Shown piece by piece: positions 27,156 to 34,651 of a stretch of DNA of 54,946 nt. Where the stretch lies: contig CADBJW010000023.1 of the NCBI GenBank assembly GCA_902795135.1, forward strand, positions 42,399-97,344, given 5' to 3'. Positions within the stretch are counted from its first letter, which is position 1. Each line of letters starts with the position of its first letter. The translations under genes were made by a program, and so were the position numbers. The DNA comes from an uncultured Eubacteriales bacterium. Its GTDB lineage: Bacteria > Bacillota > Clostridia > Peptostreptococcales > Anaerovoracaceae. The notes under the pieces are model-generated. The model was not told the DNA's origin, did no database searches, and saw only the letters and a list, made by a program, of their open reading frames with translations.

Positions 27156-27761
27156 ATGGAAACATTAACTAAGAAGGAATATTTACCTCCAGGCACGATA
27201 TTGCGGACAAAAAAAGGTAATGTTAAGGTTATGATAATTGGTTATAATGCTCTTGGGGAGAGAACCGGTAAAACTTTTGATTATGGAATTTGTCAGTATC
27301 CGGATGGTTTAAATAGCCTTGGTAGTGAAACTATAAATAACGAAGATATAGCAGAAATTTTTGCTTTGGGTTATTATGACAAGGAGAACGAAGATGTTAT
27401 AAAAAATATTGTGAACAAATATAATATAGGAACAAGGAAGTTTAAGAGTCAGAGCGAATATACTGCTCCTAATCACATATTACCTATGGGAACAATTATA
27501 CGAAGTTATGACCAAGAACTGTATATGATTGTAGATTTTTTACCACTCTTAGCAGATAATACTTTGCGTGACTATACAGTGTATAGATATCCGAATGGCG
27601 AATTTTATGATTGTATTAATCAAGATGAAATTACTGAGGTTATATCAATGGGATTTATAGACAAAAAGTGTTACAAAAATTTAAGAGCTATGCCTCAGGT
27701 TATGGATAGGATTAAAAGAGAACATGAGGCTGGTACAATAAAACCAGAAAAAAGAAGATAG
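27156..27761 (+). CDS. Tandem DUF4176 protein (type VII secretion-associated family)
   Basis: This 201-residue protein consists of two DUF4176-like domains. The first (about 8-90) has LPPGTILRTKKGNVKVMIIGY and ends EDIAEIFALGY. The second (about 105-175) has LPMGTIIRSYDQELYMIVDF and ends DEITEVISMGF. DUF4176 proteins usually sit in type VII secretion or LXG-toxin loci of Firmicutes and are cytoplasmic. AAAGGAG precedes the ATG. Base composition is clearly more AT-rich than the surface-protein and htpG neighbours, and it is the only intact gene inside the transposon-like element, so it is probably acquired cargo. No type VII machinery is visible in the window, so its present role is unknown. 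Confidence 0.75.
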   Translation: METLTKKEYLPPGTILRTKKGNVKVMIIGYNALGERTGKTFDYGICQYPDGLNSLGSETINNEDIAEIFALGYYDKENEDVIKNIVNKYNIGTRKFKSQSEYTAPNHILPMGTIIRSYDQELYMIVDFLPLLADNTLRDYTVYRYPNGEFYDCINQDEITEVISMGFIDKKCYKNLRAMPQVMDRIKREHEAGTIKPEKRR

Positions 27762-27808
27762 ATGAAAAAGAAAGGAAAAGATTATTCACGTGCGACGTGC
27801 TTATTATA

Positions 27809-27840
27809 GCCATCTCATTATTAGTGAGGTGGCTGTTTTG
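27809..27840 (+). terminator. Terminator after the DUF4176 gene
   Basis: GCCATCTCA pairs with TGAGGTGGC around TTATTAG, followed by TGTTTTG. It ends the cargo transcript just before the right-end motif array. Confidence 0.65.
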
Positions 27841-27849
27841 TTGGAAGAA

Positions 27850-28089
27850 AACTCCGGTTTATAATCAAATAGAATGAACAAATACTCTGGCTTCTAATCA
27901 AAAAAAGTTCTGATTTTGCAAAATAGAGCGCGGTTTCTAATCAATTATTTATTCATAAACAAGCGATCAGTGGCAATTATCAAGTTTCTAATCAAATTGG
28001 ATGACGCAATAGAAACGTTGATATCAGTGAGGTTCAGATTTCTAATCATTTACGTTTCATTTTTCTAATCGAAAGTTTTTCACCAAACA
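27850..28089 (-). repeat. Right-end subterminal motif array
   Basis: TTTCTAATCA-type motifs occur at 27891 (CTTCTAATCA), 27934, 27985, 28039 and 28062, with a weaker TTATAATCAAA near 27858. The terminus TTTTTCACCAAACA ends at 28089. Motif orientation is opposite to the left array, as expected for transposon ends. Confidence 0.62.
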
Positions 28090-28139
28090 GATGCACGGTG
28101 TACAAAAGAATAAAAGGAGAGAAAAAAATATAAAAAATA

Positions 28140-28181
28140 TTAGCACTCGCACTTGACGAGTGCTAACAACGGTGTTATATT
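28140..28181 (+). promoter_or_regulatory. CIRCE operator overlapping the hsp20-htpG promoter
   Basis: TTAGCACTC-N9-GAGTGCTAA (28140-28166) is a perfect CIRCE element, the binding site of the heat-shock repressor HrcA. The -35 box TTGACG (28153-28158) lies inside it and the -10 box TATATT (28176-28181) follows after 17 bp. HrcA binding would block RNA polymerase directly. Confidence 0.95.
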
Positions 28182-28256
28182 ATAGTCAAGAGGGGACGAT
28201 TAGAGAAAATAATATGGGATCACATAGAGAATATAAAATAAAAGGAGGTATTAATT

Positions 28257-28694
28257 ATGATGATGCCAAGTATTTACAATAACGGATTGTTTGATGAGTT
28301 TTTCGATGGATTCTTTGCTGAGCCGACAAGAAAGGCTCCGGAAAAGAGAAGATACGACCTGATGAGAACCGACATCAAAGAGCTGGAAGATGCTTTTGAA
28401 CTCGACATCGATATGCCGGGTTGCAGCAAGGAAGATGTGAAGGCACAGGTCGTAGACGGATATCTTGTCGTTAGCGCTTCGACAAACTCAGAAAATGAAG
28501 AAAAGGACGAACAGGGCAAGTTCATCAGACGGGAGAGATATTCCGGATCCATGAGCAGAAGATATTATGTGGGAGATCAGATCAAACAGGATGATATCAA
28601 AGCCAGATTCGAAGACGGTATCCTGAAGCTGACCATTCCAAAGGAAGAGCCAAAGAAGGATCCAGAACCAAAGTTCATCACAATCGAAGGTTAA
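28257..28694 (+). CDS. Small heat-shock protein, Hsp20/alpha-crystallin family
   Basis: This 145-residue cytoplasmic holdase has an alpha-crystallin domain (about 38-135): ELDIDMPGCSKEDVKAQV, a central RRERYSGSMSRRYYVGD and the conserved ARFEDGILKLTIPKEE. A short N-terminal region (NNGLFDEFFDGFF) may drive oligomer assembly. AAAGGAGG precedes the ATG. It is the first gene under the CIRCE promoter and is followed by htpG after a hairpin, so it is induced on protein damage. It would bind unfolding proteins and keep them refoldable. Confidence 0.95.
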   Translation: MMMPSIYNNGLFDEFFDGFFAEPTRKAPEKRRYDLMRTDIKELEDAFELDIDMPGCSKEDVKAQVVDGYLVVSASTNSENEEKDEQGKFIRRERYSGSMSRRYYVGDQIKQDDIKARFEDGILKLTIPKEEPKKDPEPKFITIEG

Positions 28695-28732
28695 TTTCAA
28701 CCGAAGGTTAACCAAAAACCAATCACGAAGGG

Positions 28733-28769
28733 ATCGGGTAGCGGCTCATTTTAGGGCTCGCTACCCGAT
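28733..28769 (+). terminator. Strong hairpin between hsp20 and htpG
   Basis: ATCGGGTAGCG (28733-28743) pairs perfectly with CGCTACCCGAT (28759-28769). Only a weak T-rich tail follows (TGAAATT), so it may act as a partial terminator or protect the hsp20 message. Confidence 0.55.
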
Positions 28770-28807
28770 TGAAATTCACGCATCACACTATAGTCGAGGA
28801 AAACACA

Positions 28808-30721
28808 ATGGCAAAAAAGCAATTCAAAGCAGAATCGAAGCGTTTACTGGATCTGATGATCAACTCAATCTACACAAACAAGGAGATCTTCCTTAGAGAA
28901 CTGATTTCCAACGCCAGTGACGCGATCGACAAAATGTATTACAACGAAATCGTAAGCGGTAAGACGGGTATCAGCCGTGACGATTACCAGATCGTCATCG
29001 AGGCAGACAAAGACTCCAGAACACTCAAAATCTCCGACAACGGAATCGGTATGAACAAAGAAGAACTGGAGAAAAATCTGGGCACCATCGCCAAGAGCGG
29101 GTCGTTAGACTTTAAGGAAAAAATGGAAGAATCCGCCGGCAAGGATGAAGAAATCGATATCATTGGTCAGTTCGGCGTGGGTTTTTATTCCGCCTTCATG
29201 GTCAGCGAGAAAGTCGAAGTGCTCAGCAAATCCTGTGACGAGGACCAGGCCTATATCTGGACATCTACAGGCGCTGACGGGTACACCATCAAAGAGGCCG
29301 AAAAAGAAGATCACGGCACGGAAATCCTGCTCACGCTCAAGCCGAACACGGAGGACGAGAACTACGATCGTTTCCTGGAACCGTACATCATCAAAGGCCT
29401 CGTCAAGAAGTATTCCGATTACATCAGCTACCCGATCAAGCTCGTGAAACAGGTCGAAGCCAGCGACGCGGATGCCGCCGAGGAGGCAGACGCCGAAGCC
29501 GACAGCAAACCAGAAACCACCCTGGAAACCCTGAATAGCAGAGTGCCGCTGTGGAAAAAGCAAAAGAGCGAGATCTCAACGGAAGATTACAACAACTTCT
29601 ACCGCGACAAGTTCGATTTCGCCGATCCGGCCAAAGTGATCCACACTAATGTGGACGGCCTGATTAGCTATACGGCGTTGCTCTTTGTTCCATCCAAGGC
29701 ACCGTACAACTACTATTCCAAAGACTATGAAAAGGGCTTGCAGCTCTATTCCTCCGGCGTTCTGATCACGGAGAAATGTCCGGAGCTTTTGCCGGATTGC
29801 TTCAGCTTCATCAAAGGCCTGGTGGACTCCCAGGATCTGTCTTTGAACATTTCCAGAGAGATGCTCCAGCACGACCGGCAGCTGAAGGCCATTGCAAAGA
29901 CCCTGGAGAAAAAAATCAAATCTGAGCTGCTGGACATGCTCAAAAAAGACCGGGACGCATACCTGGATTTCTTCAAGAACTTCGGGCTGCAGCTTAAGTT
30001 CTCCATGTATGACAACTACGGTATTTACAAAGACAAAGTCAAGGATCTGGTCATGTTCTATTCTTCCGAAGAAAAGGCTTTGGTCACTTTGGAAGAATAC
30101 GTTGGCAGAATGAAGGAAGGGCAGGATGCCATCTACTACGCCAGCGGCGAACGGATCGAGCAGATCGACCGGCTTCCGCAGACCGAGGGCCTGAAGGACA
30201 AAGGCTACGAAATCCTCTATCTGACCGACGACGTGGACGAGTTCGCACTGCAGATGCTCCACGAATACGACGGGAAACCGTTCAAATCCGTCCAGTCCGA
30301 CGACATTGAACTGGAAGGATCCGACGAAGAAAAGGCAGATATGGAAAAACAGGCCGAAGAAAGCAAAGACATGCTCCAGGCCATGCAAAAGGCTTTGGAG
30401 GGCAAGGTCACCGAAGTCAAGTTAAGCAAACGGCTGAAGGACCATCCGGTTTGTCTCACCACAAAGGGCGGTCTGAGCATCGAAATGGAAAAAGTCTTCA
30501 GTCAAATGCCAATCGACGAAGACATCAAGGCCAAAAAAGTGCTTGAAATCAATGCGGATCATTCCGTCATGGACGCTCTCGCAAAAGCTTATGAGAGCGG
30601 GGAAGAGACAATTGGCAAGTACGCGAAGCTTTTGTATGAGCAGGCCAGATTGATCGAAGGGCTTCCGGTAGAAGACCCGATTGAATTTTCCAATTCCATC
30701 TGCGAACTGATGACAAAATAG
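28808..30721 (+). CDS. htpG: Molecular chaperone HtpG (Hsp90)
   Basis: This 637-residue bacterial Hsp90 has an N-terminal GHKL ATPase domain with ELISNASDAIDK, DNGIGMNKEEL and GQFGVGFYSAFMV. The middle domain contains the NISREMLQ motif, and a C-terminal dimerisation domain follows. An acidic linker rich in Ala, Asp and Glu (about 215-235) separates the first two domains. I chose ATG 28808, since GAGGAAA precedes it; the upstream extension has no support. It is second under the CIRCE promoter, so both chaperones respond to HrcA. Confidence 0.96.
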   Translation: MAKKQFKAESKRLLDLMINSIYTNKEIFLRELISNASDAIDKMYYNEIVSGKTGISRDDYQIVIEADKDSRTLKISDNGIGMNKEELEKNLGTIAKSGSLDFKEKMEESAGKDEEIDIIGQFGVGFYSAFMVSEKVEVLSKSCDEDQAYIWTSTGADGYTIKEAEKEDHGTEILLTLKPNTEDENYDRFLEPYIIKGLVKKYSDYISYPIKLVKQVEASDADAAEEADAEADSKPETTLETLNSRVPLWKKQKSEISTEDYNNFYRDKFDFADPAKVIHTNVDGLISYTALLFVPSKAPYNYYSKDYEKGLQLYSSGVLITEKCPELLPDCFSFIKGLVDSQDLSLNISREMLQHDRQLKAIAKTLEKKIKSELLDMLKKDRDAYLDFFKNFGLQLKFSMYDNYGIYKDKVKDLVMFYSSEEKALVTLEEYVGRMKEGQDAIYYASGERIEQIDRLPQTEGLKDKGYEILYLTDDVDEFALQMLHEYDGKPFKSVQSDDIELEGSDEEKADMEKQAEESKDMLQAMQKALEGKVTEVKLSKRLKDHPVCLTTKGGLSIEMEKVFSQMPIDEDIKAKKVLEINADHSVMDALAKAYESGEETIGKYAKLLYEQARLIEGLPVEDPIEFSNSICELMTK

Positions 30722-30757
30722 TAGAAGATACACGGACCACTATGGTATAGTATTACC

Positions 30758-31846
30758 ATGGCAGCGATTAAAGAACACGCATACATAAAAATAGGCAAAG
30801 ACATCAAGACCGGCAGGATACCCGGTCTTGTTGTGTTGCACGGAGAAGAACAGTATCTGGTGAACTTCTACGGGGATCTGCTGGTCAAGAAATTTGTCAA
30901 CGAGGCAACCAAAAGCCTGGATCTGGTGGAACTGGACCGGGACAACATGTCCGCCGCAGAAGTGATCGAGAACCTGGAAACCATCAGCATGCTTTCCGAA
31001 CGAAAGGTGGTTCTGATCCGGAATTTCATCGATGCCAAAGGCAAGCTGCCAAAGAACATGGATGCCAAAAGCAACGAGTTCAAAGCCTTTGCAGAATACA
31101 TCAAAAGCGTTCCGGATAGCGCGCTGCTGATTCTAACAGCAGCCAAACAGGAAGACACCAGCGCCGCCTCCCAGAGAGGCTACGAAGCCCTGATCAAAAA
31201 AATCAATCCGGCGGGCAAAGCCTACGATTTTACGCCTCTGGACCCGCCTCAGCTGCGCGGCTTTATTGAGAAGCGGTTTCATGGGAGCGGCAAAGCCTAT
31301 CGTCCGGCAGTCATTGAGCTGATCCTGCGCGAATGCGGGTACGGAAACAAGAACATCGACTACGGCCTGTACGAACTGGAAAACGATCTCAAAAAAATCA
31401 TTGCCCACTGCGGGGCAGCACCGGAGATCACCAAGGACGATGTCATTGGAGTCATCGCATCCAATCCGGAAAACGATGTTTTTGGGATGATCGAAGCCAT
31501 TGCGATCCGTCGTAAAGACCGGGCCTTGAAGCTTTTGCATAACATTATGGAAGATGGCGGCAGCGAGTTCGCCGTACTGGCGCTGCTTACCAAGCAGCTG
31601 GAGATCATGCTCATTGCCCGGGAAATGAAAGACGAGGGGATGAGCGGAAGTGCCATCGAAGCGGCCTTAAGCAAAAGCCACAACGCCAGAGATTTTGTGG
31701 TAAGAAGAGCCCTGACCAATGCCAGCAAATTCCGGACCGAAGATTTGAAACGCATTTTGTCCGCCGCTTACGACATCGACTACAACATCAAAAGCGGACT
31801 GTATAGCGGCACTTTGGCGCTGGAACTGTTTATTGCGGGAATCTGA
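30758..31846 (+). CDS. holA: DNA polymerase III, delta subunit
   Basis: This 362-residue HolA-family clamp-loader subunit opens the sliding clamp and binds the other loader subunits. It has the usual three-part layout: an AAA-like N-terminal domain (HGEEQYLVNFYGD, LVELDRDNMSAAEVI), a middle region, and a helical C-terminal collar domain ending YNIKSGLYSGTLALELFI. There is no ribosome-binding site. A -10-like TATAGT at 30746-30751 lies seven bases before the ATG, so the message may be leaderless. The ATG is embedded in the inverted repeat ATGGTA-TAGTAT-TACCAT. Confidence 0.93.
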   Translation: MAAIKEHAYIKIGKDIKTGRIPGLVVLHGEEQYLVNFYGDLLVKKFVNEATKSLDLVELDRDNMSAAEVIENLETISMLSERKVVLIRNFIDAKGKLPKNMDAKSNEFKAFAEYIKSVPDSALLILTAAKQEDTSAASQRGYEALIKKINPAGKAYDFTPLDPPQLRGFIEKRFHGSGKAYRPAVIELILRECGYGNKNIDYGLYELENDLKKIIAHCGAAPEITKDDVIGVIASNPENDVFGMIEAIAIRRKDRALKLLHNIMEDGGSEFAVLALLTKQLEIMLIAREMKDEGMSGSAIEAALSKSHNARDFVVRRALTNASKFRTEDLKRILSAAYDIDYNIKSGLYSGTLALELFIAGI

Positions 31847-31852
31847 TTTGGA

Positions 31853-32737
31853 ATGAATCATAAAGAGAATCAACAATTCAAAGCAGACATGATGCTCGTC
31901 CTGGTCACACTGGGATGGGGTGTCTCATATTATATGATGGACCTCTGCCTGGAGGAGATGGGGCCGCTGACACTGAATGCGCACCGGTTTTTGGGAGCCT
32001 TTGTCATAGCGGCGCTTTTGATGTTTCCAAAGATCAAAAACGTAAACCGGATGACCTTGAAGTATTCGCTGTACGTTTCCCTGAGTCTGGTCTTTGTCTA
32101 TATTTTCGCGACTTACGGGGTGAAATACACCAGCCAGTCCAATGCGGGATTTTTCTGCGCCACAGCGGTTATATTCACGCCGATTCTGACATTTTTCATC
32201 AAAAAAACCCTGCCGGAGAAAAAACTGAAATTCGCCTTGGTTCTTTGTGTGATCGGCATGGCGCTCATGAGTTTTGACGCACAGTTTCACGTTGCCATCG
32301 GCGATGTGCTCTGTTTGCTGTGCGGTTTTTCCTATACCTTCGATCTTTTGATTACCGAGAAGGCCGTTGGGCACAAAGAAGTAAACGCCTTCCAGCTAGG
32401 CGTCTATCAATTGGGATTTACAGGGGTTTGGATGGTGATTTTATCCGTCATTTTCGAAGATCCCGTCCTGCCGCAGACGGCCGGGTGTTGGATCTCGACA
32501 GTATTCTTAGCGGTGTTCTGTACCGGCATAGCCTACATCGTGCAAGCCATTGCCCAGCAGTACACACCGGCCACCCATGTGGGGGTCATATTCACGCTGG
32601 AACCGGTCTTTGCACTAATCGTCGCATTTCTCTTTGCCGGCGAACGGCTGCTCCCCCGCGCCTATATCGGTGCGGCGCTTATGCTGATCAGCCTGCTGGT
32701 CATGGAACTGGATTTCAGCCGGTTTCAAAAGCGTTAG
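31853..32737 (+). CDS. EamA/DMT-family permease (1)
   Basis: This 294-residue inner-membrane protein has ten predicted helices in two EamA repeats. Typical features are the first-helix TLGWGVSYYMMD, a mid-protein FAQFHVAIGDVLCLLCG-like second repeat, and the final GAALMLISLLVMEL. The family moves small metabolites such as amino acids or drugs; the substrate is unknown. The start lies six bases after the holA stop with no good ribosome-binding site, so translation is probably coupled to holA. The 3' end of the gene overlaps a near-perfect tandem repeat of 19 bp (GTTAGTTCTATCCAAAAGC / GTTAGCTCTATCCAAAAGC). Confidence 0.85.
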   Translation: MNHKENQQFKADMMLVLVTLGWGVSYYMMDLCLEEMGPLTLNAHRFLGAFVIAALLMFPKIKNVNRMTLKYSLYVSLSLVFVYIFATYGVKYTSQSNAGFFCATAVIFTPILTFFIKKTLPEKKLKFALVLCVIGMALMSFDAQFHVAIGDVLCLLCGFSYTFDLLITEKAVGHKEVNAFQLGVYQLGFTGVWMVILSVIFEDPVLPQTAGCWISTVFLAVFCTGIAYIVQAIAQQYTPATHVGVIFTLEPVFALIVAFLFAGERLLPRAYIGAALMLISLLVMELDFSRFQKR

Positions 32738-32783
32738 TTCTATCCAAAAGCGTTAGCTCTATCCAAAAGCAGGGGAGGCGGTC

Positions 32784-33896
32784 CTAGCGGAGTGCTTCGC
32801 CGTAACGATCCATGTCTTCTTCGGCTTGCTCCATGATCTTGGCCATGGTGCGCACCACTTCCACCGGATATTCTCCGGAAGCTGTTTCTCCCGTGACCAG
32901 AAGGTCCGTGGCTCCATCAAAGACTGCGTTTGCAATATCGGATACTTCCGCACGGGTCGGAATGAGGTGATCCGTCATGGATTCGATGAGCTGGGTGGCG
33001 ATGATCACAGCCTTTCCAAGCTGCCGGCTTTTGCGAATCAGACGCTTTTGCATAGCAGGCACTTTCTCAAATCCAATTTCCACACCCAAATCACCGCGGG
33101 CGATCAGAATCTGGTCCGCGGCTTTTGCGATTTCTTCAAAATTCTGAATGGCTTCCAGGCACTCGATTTTGGCGATGATGCCGATGTAATGGCCGCCGTT
33201 GGCATCGAGAAAATCTCGGATGGCCTGTACGTCATCGGCACGTCGGATGAAAGACCCGGCAATGTAATCGGCGCCGTGGTCGATGCACCAAAGCAAATCC
33301 TCTTTATCCCCATCGCTCAGATAATCCATCTGCAGTTTTACGCCGGGAACGTTGATGCCTTTACGGCTGGCGATTACGCCGCCCCGGTCCACATAGCAGA
33401 CGATTTCGGAGTCCGATACACTCTCTACGTTCATGCTGACTTTACCGTCGTCAATCAGAATCTGACTGCCCGTTTGGACTTCTTCGCAAAGTCTGGGATA
33501 GTTGATCGCAATGCGGTTGTCCGCAAAGCCTCCGTAGCGGCTGTCAAAGGCATCTTCATAAAGGCTGTCTGAATAAAGGCCGTCTGCTTCCCCATCTGAG
33601 CGGGGATCCTCACAGCAAAGAACCAGCGTCTGGTCTTTCCAGACTTTCACGCTGCCGCCGGGCAGGTCGCAGACACGGATCTCCGGCCCGCGAAGATCGT
33701 ACATGATCGCAGCTTCCAGCTTGCCGCGAGCGTCTGCAGCGGCGCGGAAGTTTTCGAGTTTGTCCTTTTGGGAAGCGGCGCTTCCGTGGGATAAATTGAT
33801 CCGGGCGACTTCCATACCGGCATCTAACATATCTCCGAGAGTCTGTGGGTCATTGCAGGCAGGGCCGATGGTACATTGTATTTTTACTTTTCGCAT
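32784..33896 (-). CDS. pyk: Pyruvate kinase, short form lacking the C-terminal domain
   Basis: This 370-residue protein covers the catalytic A and B domains of pyruvate kinase, which makes pyruvate and ATP from phosphoenolpyruvate. Visible motifs are TIGPAC, RINLSHGS, the catalytic-lysine region IIAKIECLEAIQN, the metal-binding ARGDLGVEI and the signature IESMTDHLIPTRAEVSDIANAVFDGATD. The protein ends at VRTMAKIMEQAEEDMDRYGEALR, where typical enzymes of about 470 residues or more continue into a C-terminal regulatory domain. No remnant of that domain follows. AAGGAG precedes the ATG. It is convergent with the EamA gene and divergent from the transhydrogenase operon. Activity may be retained with altered allostery. 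Confidence 0.9.
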   Translation of the reverse strand: MRKVKIQCTIGPACNDPQTLGDMLDAGMEVARINLSHGSAASQKDKLENFRAAADARGKLEAAIMYDLRGPEIRVCDLPGGSVKVWKDQTLVLCCEDPRSDGEADGLYSDSLYEDAFDSRYGGFADNRIAINYPRLCEEVQTGSQILIDDGKVSMNVESVSDSEIVCYVDRGGVIASRKGINVPGVKLQMDYLSDGDKEDLLWCIDHGADYIAGSFIRRADDVQAIRDFLDANGGHYIGIIAKIECLEAIQNFEEIAKAADQILIARGDLGVEIGFEKVPAMQKRLIRKSRQLGKAVIIATQLIESMTDHLIPTRAEVSDIANAVFDGATDLLVTGETASGEYPVEVVRTMAKIMEQAEEDMDRYGEALR

Positions 33897-34041
33897 AGTA
33901 ATTCTCCTTCATGACGCACCTTTATTATAGCATTGGAGGGCTTCATGTATACATGGACTTTTTGTGCTGAAATTGATACAATTACTATCGAGCATGGGTT
34001 TTGTTTATGCAAAAGAACATGGATTTCGGTTCTTGGATATT

Positions 34042-34070
34042 GTATACAAGACTTGGTTCTGTTACAATAT
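34042..34070 (+). promoter_or_regulatory. Sigma-70-type promoter of the transhydrogenase operon
   Basis: TTGTAT (34042-34047) and TACAAT (34065-34070) are 17 bp apart. A small hairpin GATCTGA-CCTGT-TCAGATC follows in the leader before the GGAGG of the first gene. Confidence 0.6.
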
Positions 34071-34121
34071 ATGGGGATCTGACCTGTTCAGATCAGTATA
34101 ATTAAGATGGAGGACAATATA

Positions 34122-34640
34122 ATGAGTGACAAAGCTTGCAATTGCGATTGCGCAAAGGAAAGAGCGGCTCAGTTTACTGAACTGGCTCCGACTTTAGAGC
34201 AGTACGCAAAGGTTCCCGGCAGTCTGATCACCATACTGCAGAAAACGCAGGAGATTTATGGATATCTCTCCGTAGATGCCATAAATTACATTTCTGAAGT
34301 AACGGGTATCAAACCGGCAAAGATCTATGGTGTTGCGACATTCTATGCGCAGTTCAGACTTCAGCCAATCGGAAAGAATCTCATCATGTTATGTAAGGGC
34401 ACAGCATGTCATGTAAATGGCGCAGACATGATTGAGGAAGCTATCTGTGAACATTTGAATATTCAGGATGGCGAAACAACTGAGGACGGTGTGTTCACGC
34501 TGAACAACGTAGCATGCCTGGGCTGCTGTTCACTGGCTCCTGTAATGATGGTAAAGAGCGTCGAAGGTGATGAAACTTATGGAAATCTGACAAAGGATTC
34601 CGTAAAGAAAGTCCTCGATGAAATCAGAGAAAGAGCATAG
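34122..34640 (+). CDS. stnA: Stn-type transhydrogenase, NuoE-like [2Fe-2S] subunit
   Basis: This 172-residue thioredoxin-fold ferredoxin is related to NuoE and HydC. The four cluster ligands are seen in CKGTACHV and NNVACLGCCSLAP. The ATG at 34122 follows GGAGG by eight bases; an ATG at 34107 overlaps that site and is unlikely. It is first in a three-gene operon with a NuoF-like and a NuoG/GltD-like fusion subunit. This set matches the Stn family of electron-bifurcating transhydrogenases, which link NADH, NADPH and ferredoxin. The alternative is a hydrogenase- or formate-dehydrogenase-linked complex, but no catalytic subunit for either is present. Confidence 0.82.
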   Translation: MSDKACNCDCAKERAAQFTELAPTLEQYAKVPGSLITILQKTQEIYGYLSVDAINYISEVTGIKPAKIYGVATFYAQFRLQPIGKNLIMLCKGTACHVNGADMIEEAICEHLNIQDGETTEDGVFTLNNVACLGCCSLAPVMMVKSVEGDETYGNLTKDSVKKVLDEIRERA

Positions 34641-34651
34641 GAGGTGACAGC

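Larger units (their letters stand above)
26187..28089. mobile_element. Non-autonomous transposon-like element with TGT...ACA ends and GATTAGAA arrays
   Basis: The left end starts TGTCGGGTGAAAAATAAAT then GATTAGAA. The right end, read inward on the minus strand, starts TGTTTGGTGAAAAACTTTC then GATTAGAA, so the terminal inverted repeat is TGTnnGGTGAAAAAnnnnnGATTAGAA. Further copies of the motif point inward at 26347 and 26377 on the left (a degenerate one near 26296, an inverted one at 26255) and at 27891, 27934, 27985, 28039 and 28062 on the right. Multiple transposase-binding motifs behind TGT/ACA ends are typical of Tn7/Tn552/Mu-like DDE transposons. No transposase gene is inside. Flanking bases AATCG and GATGC are not an obvious target duplication. 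Confidence 0.6.

Noticed and set aside
27850-28075. CRISPR-like array of TTTCTAATCA motifs
   Set aside because: The shared motif is only about ten bases, spacing varies from about 23 to 55 bp, copies diverge, and a mirrored set lies at 26206-26386. Transposon ends explain it better.
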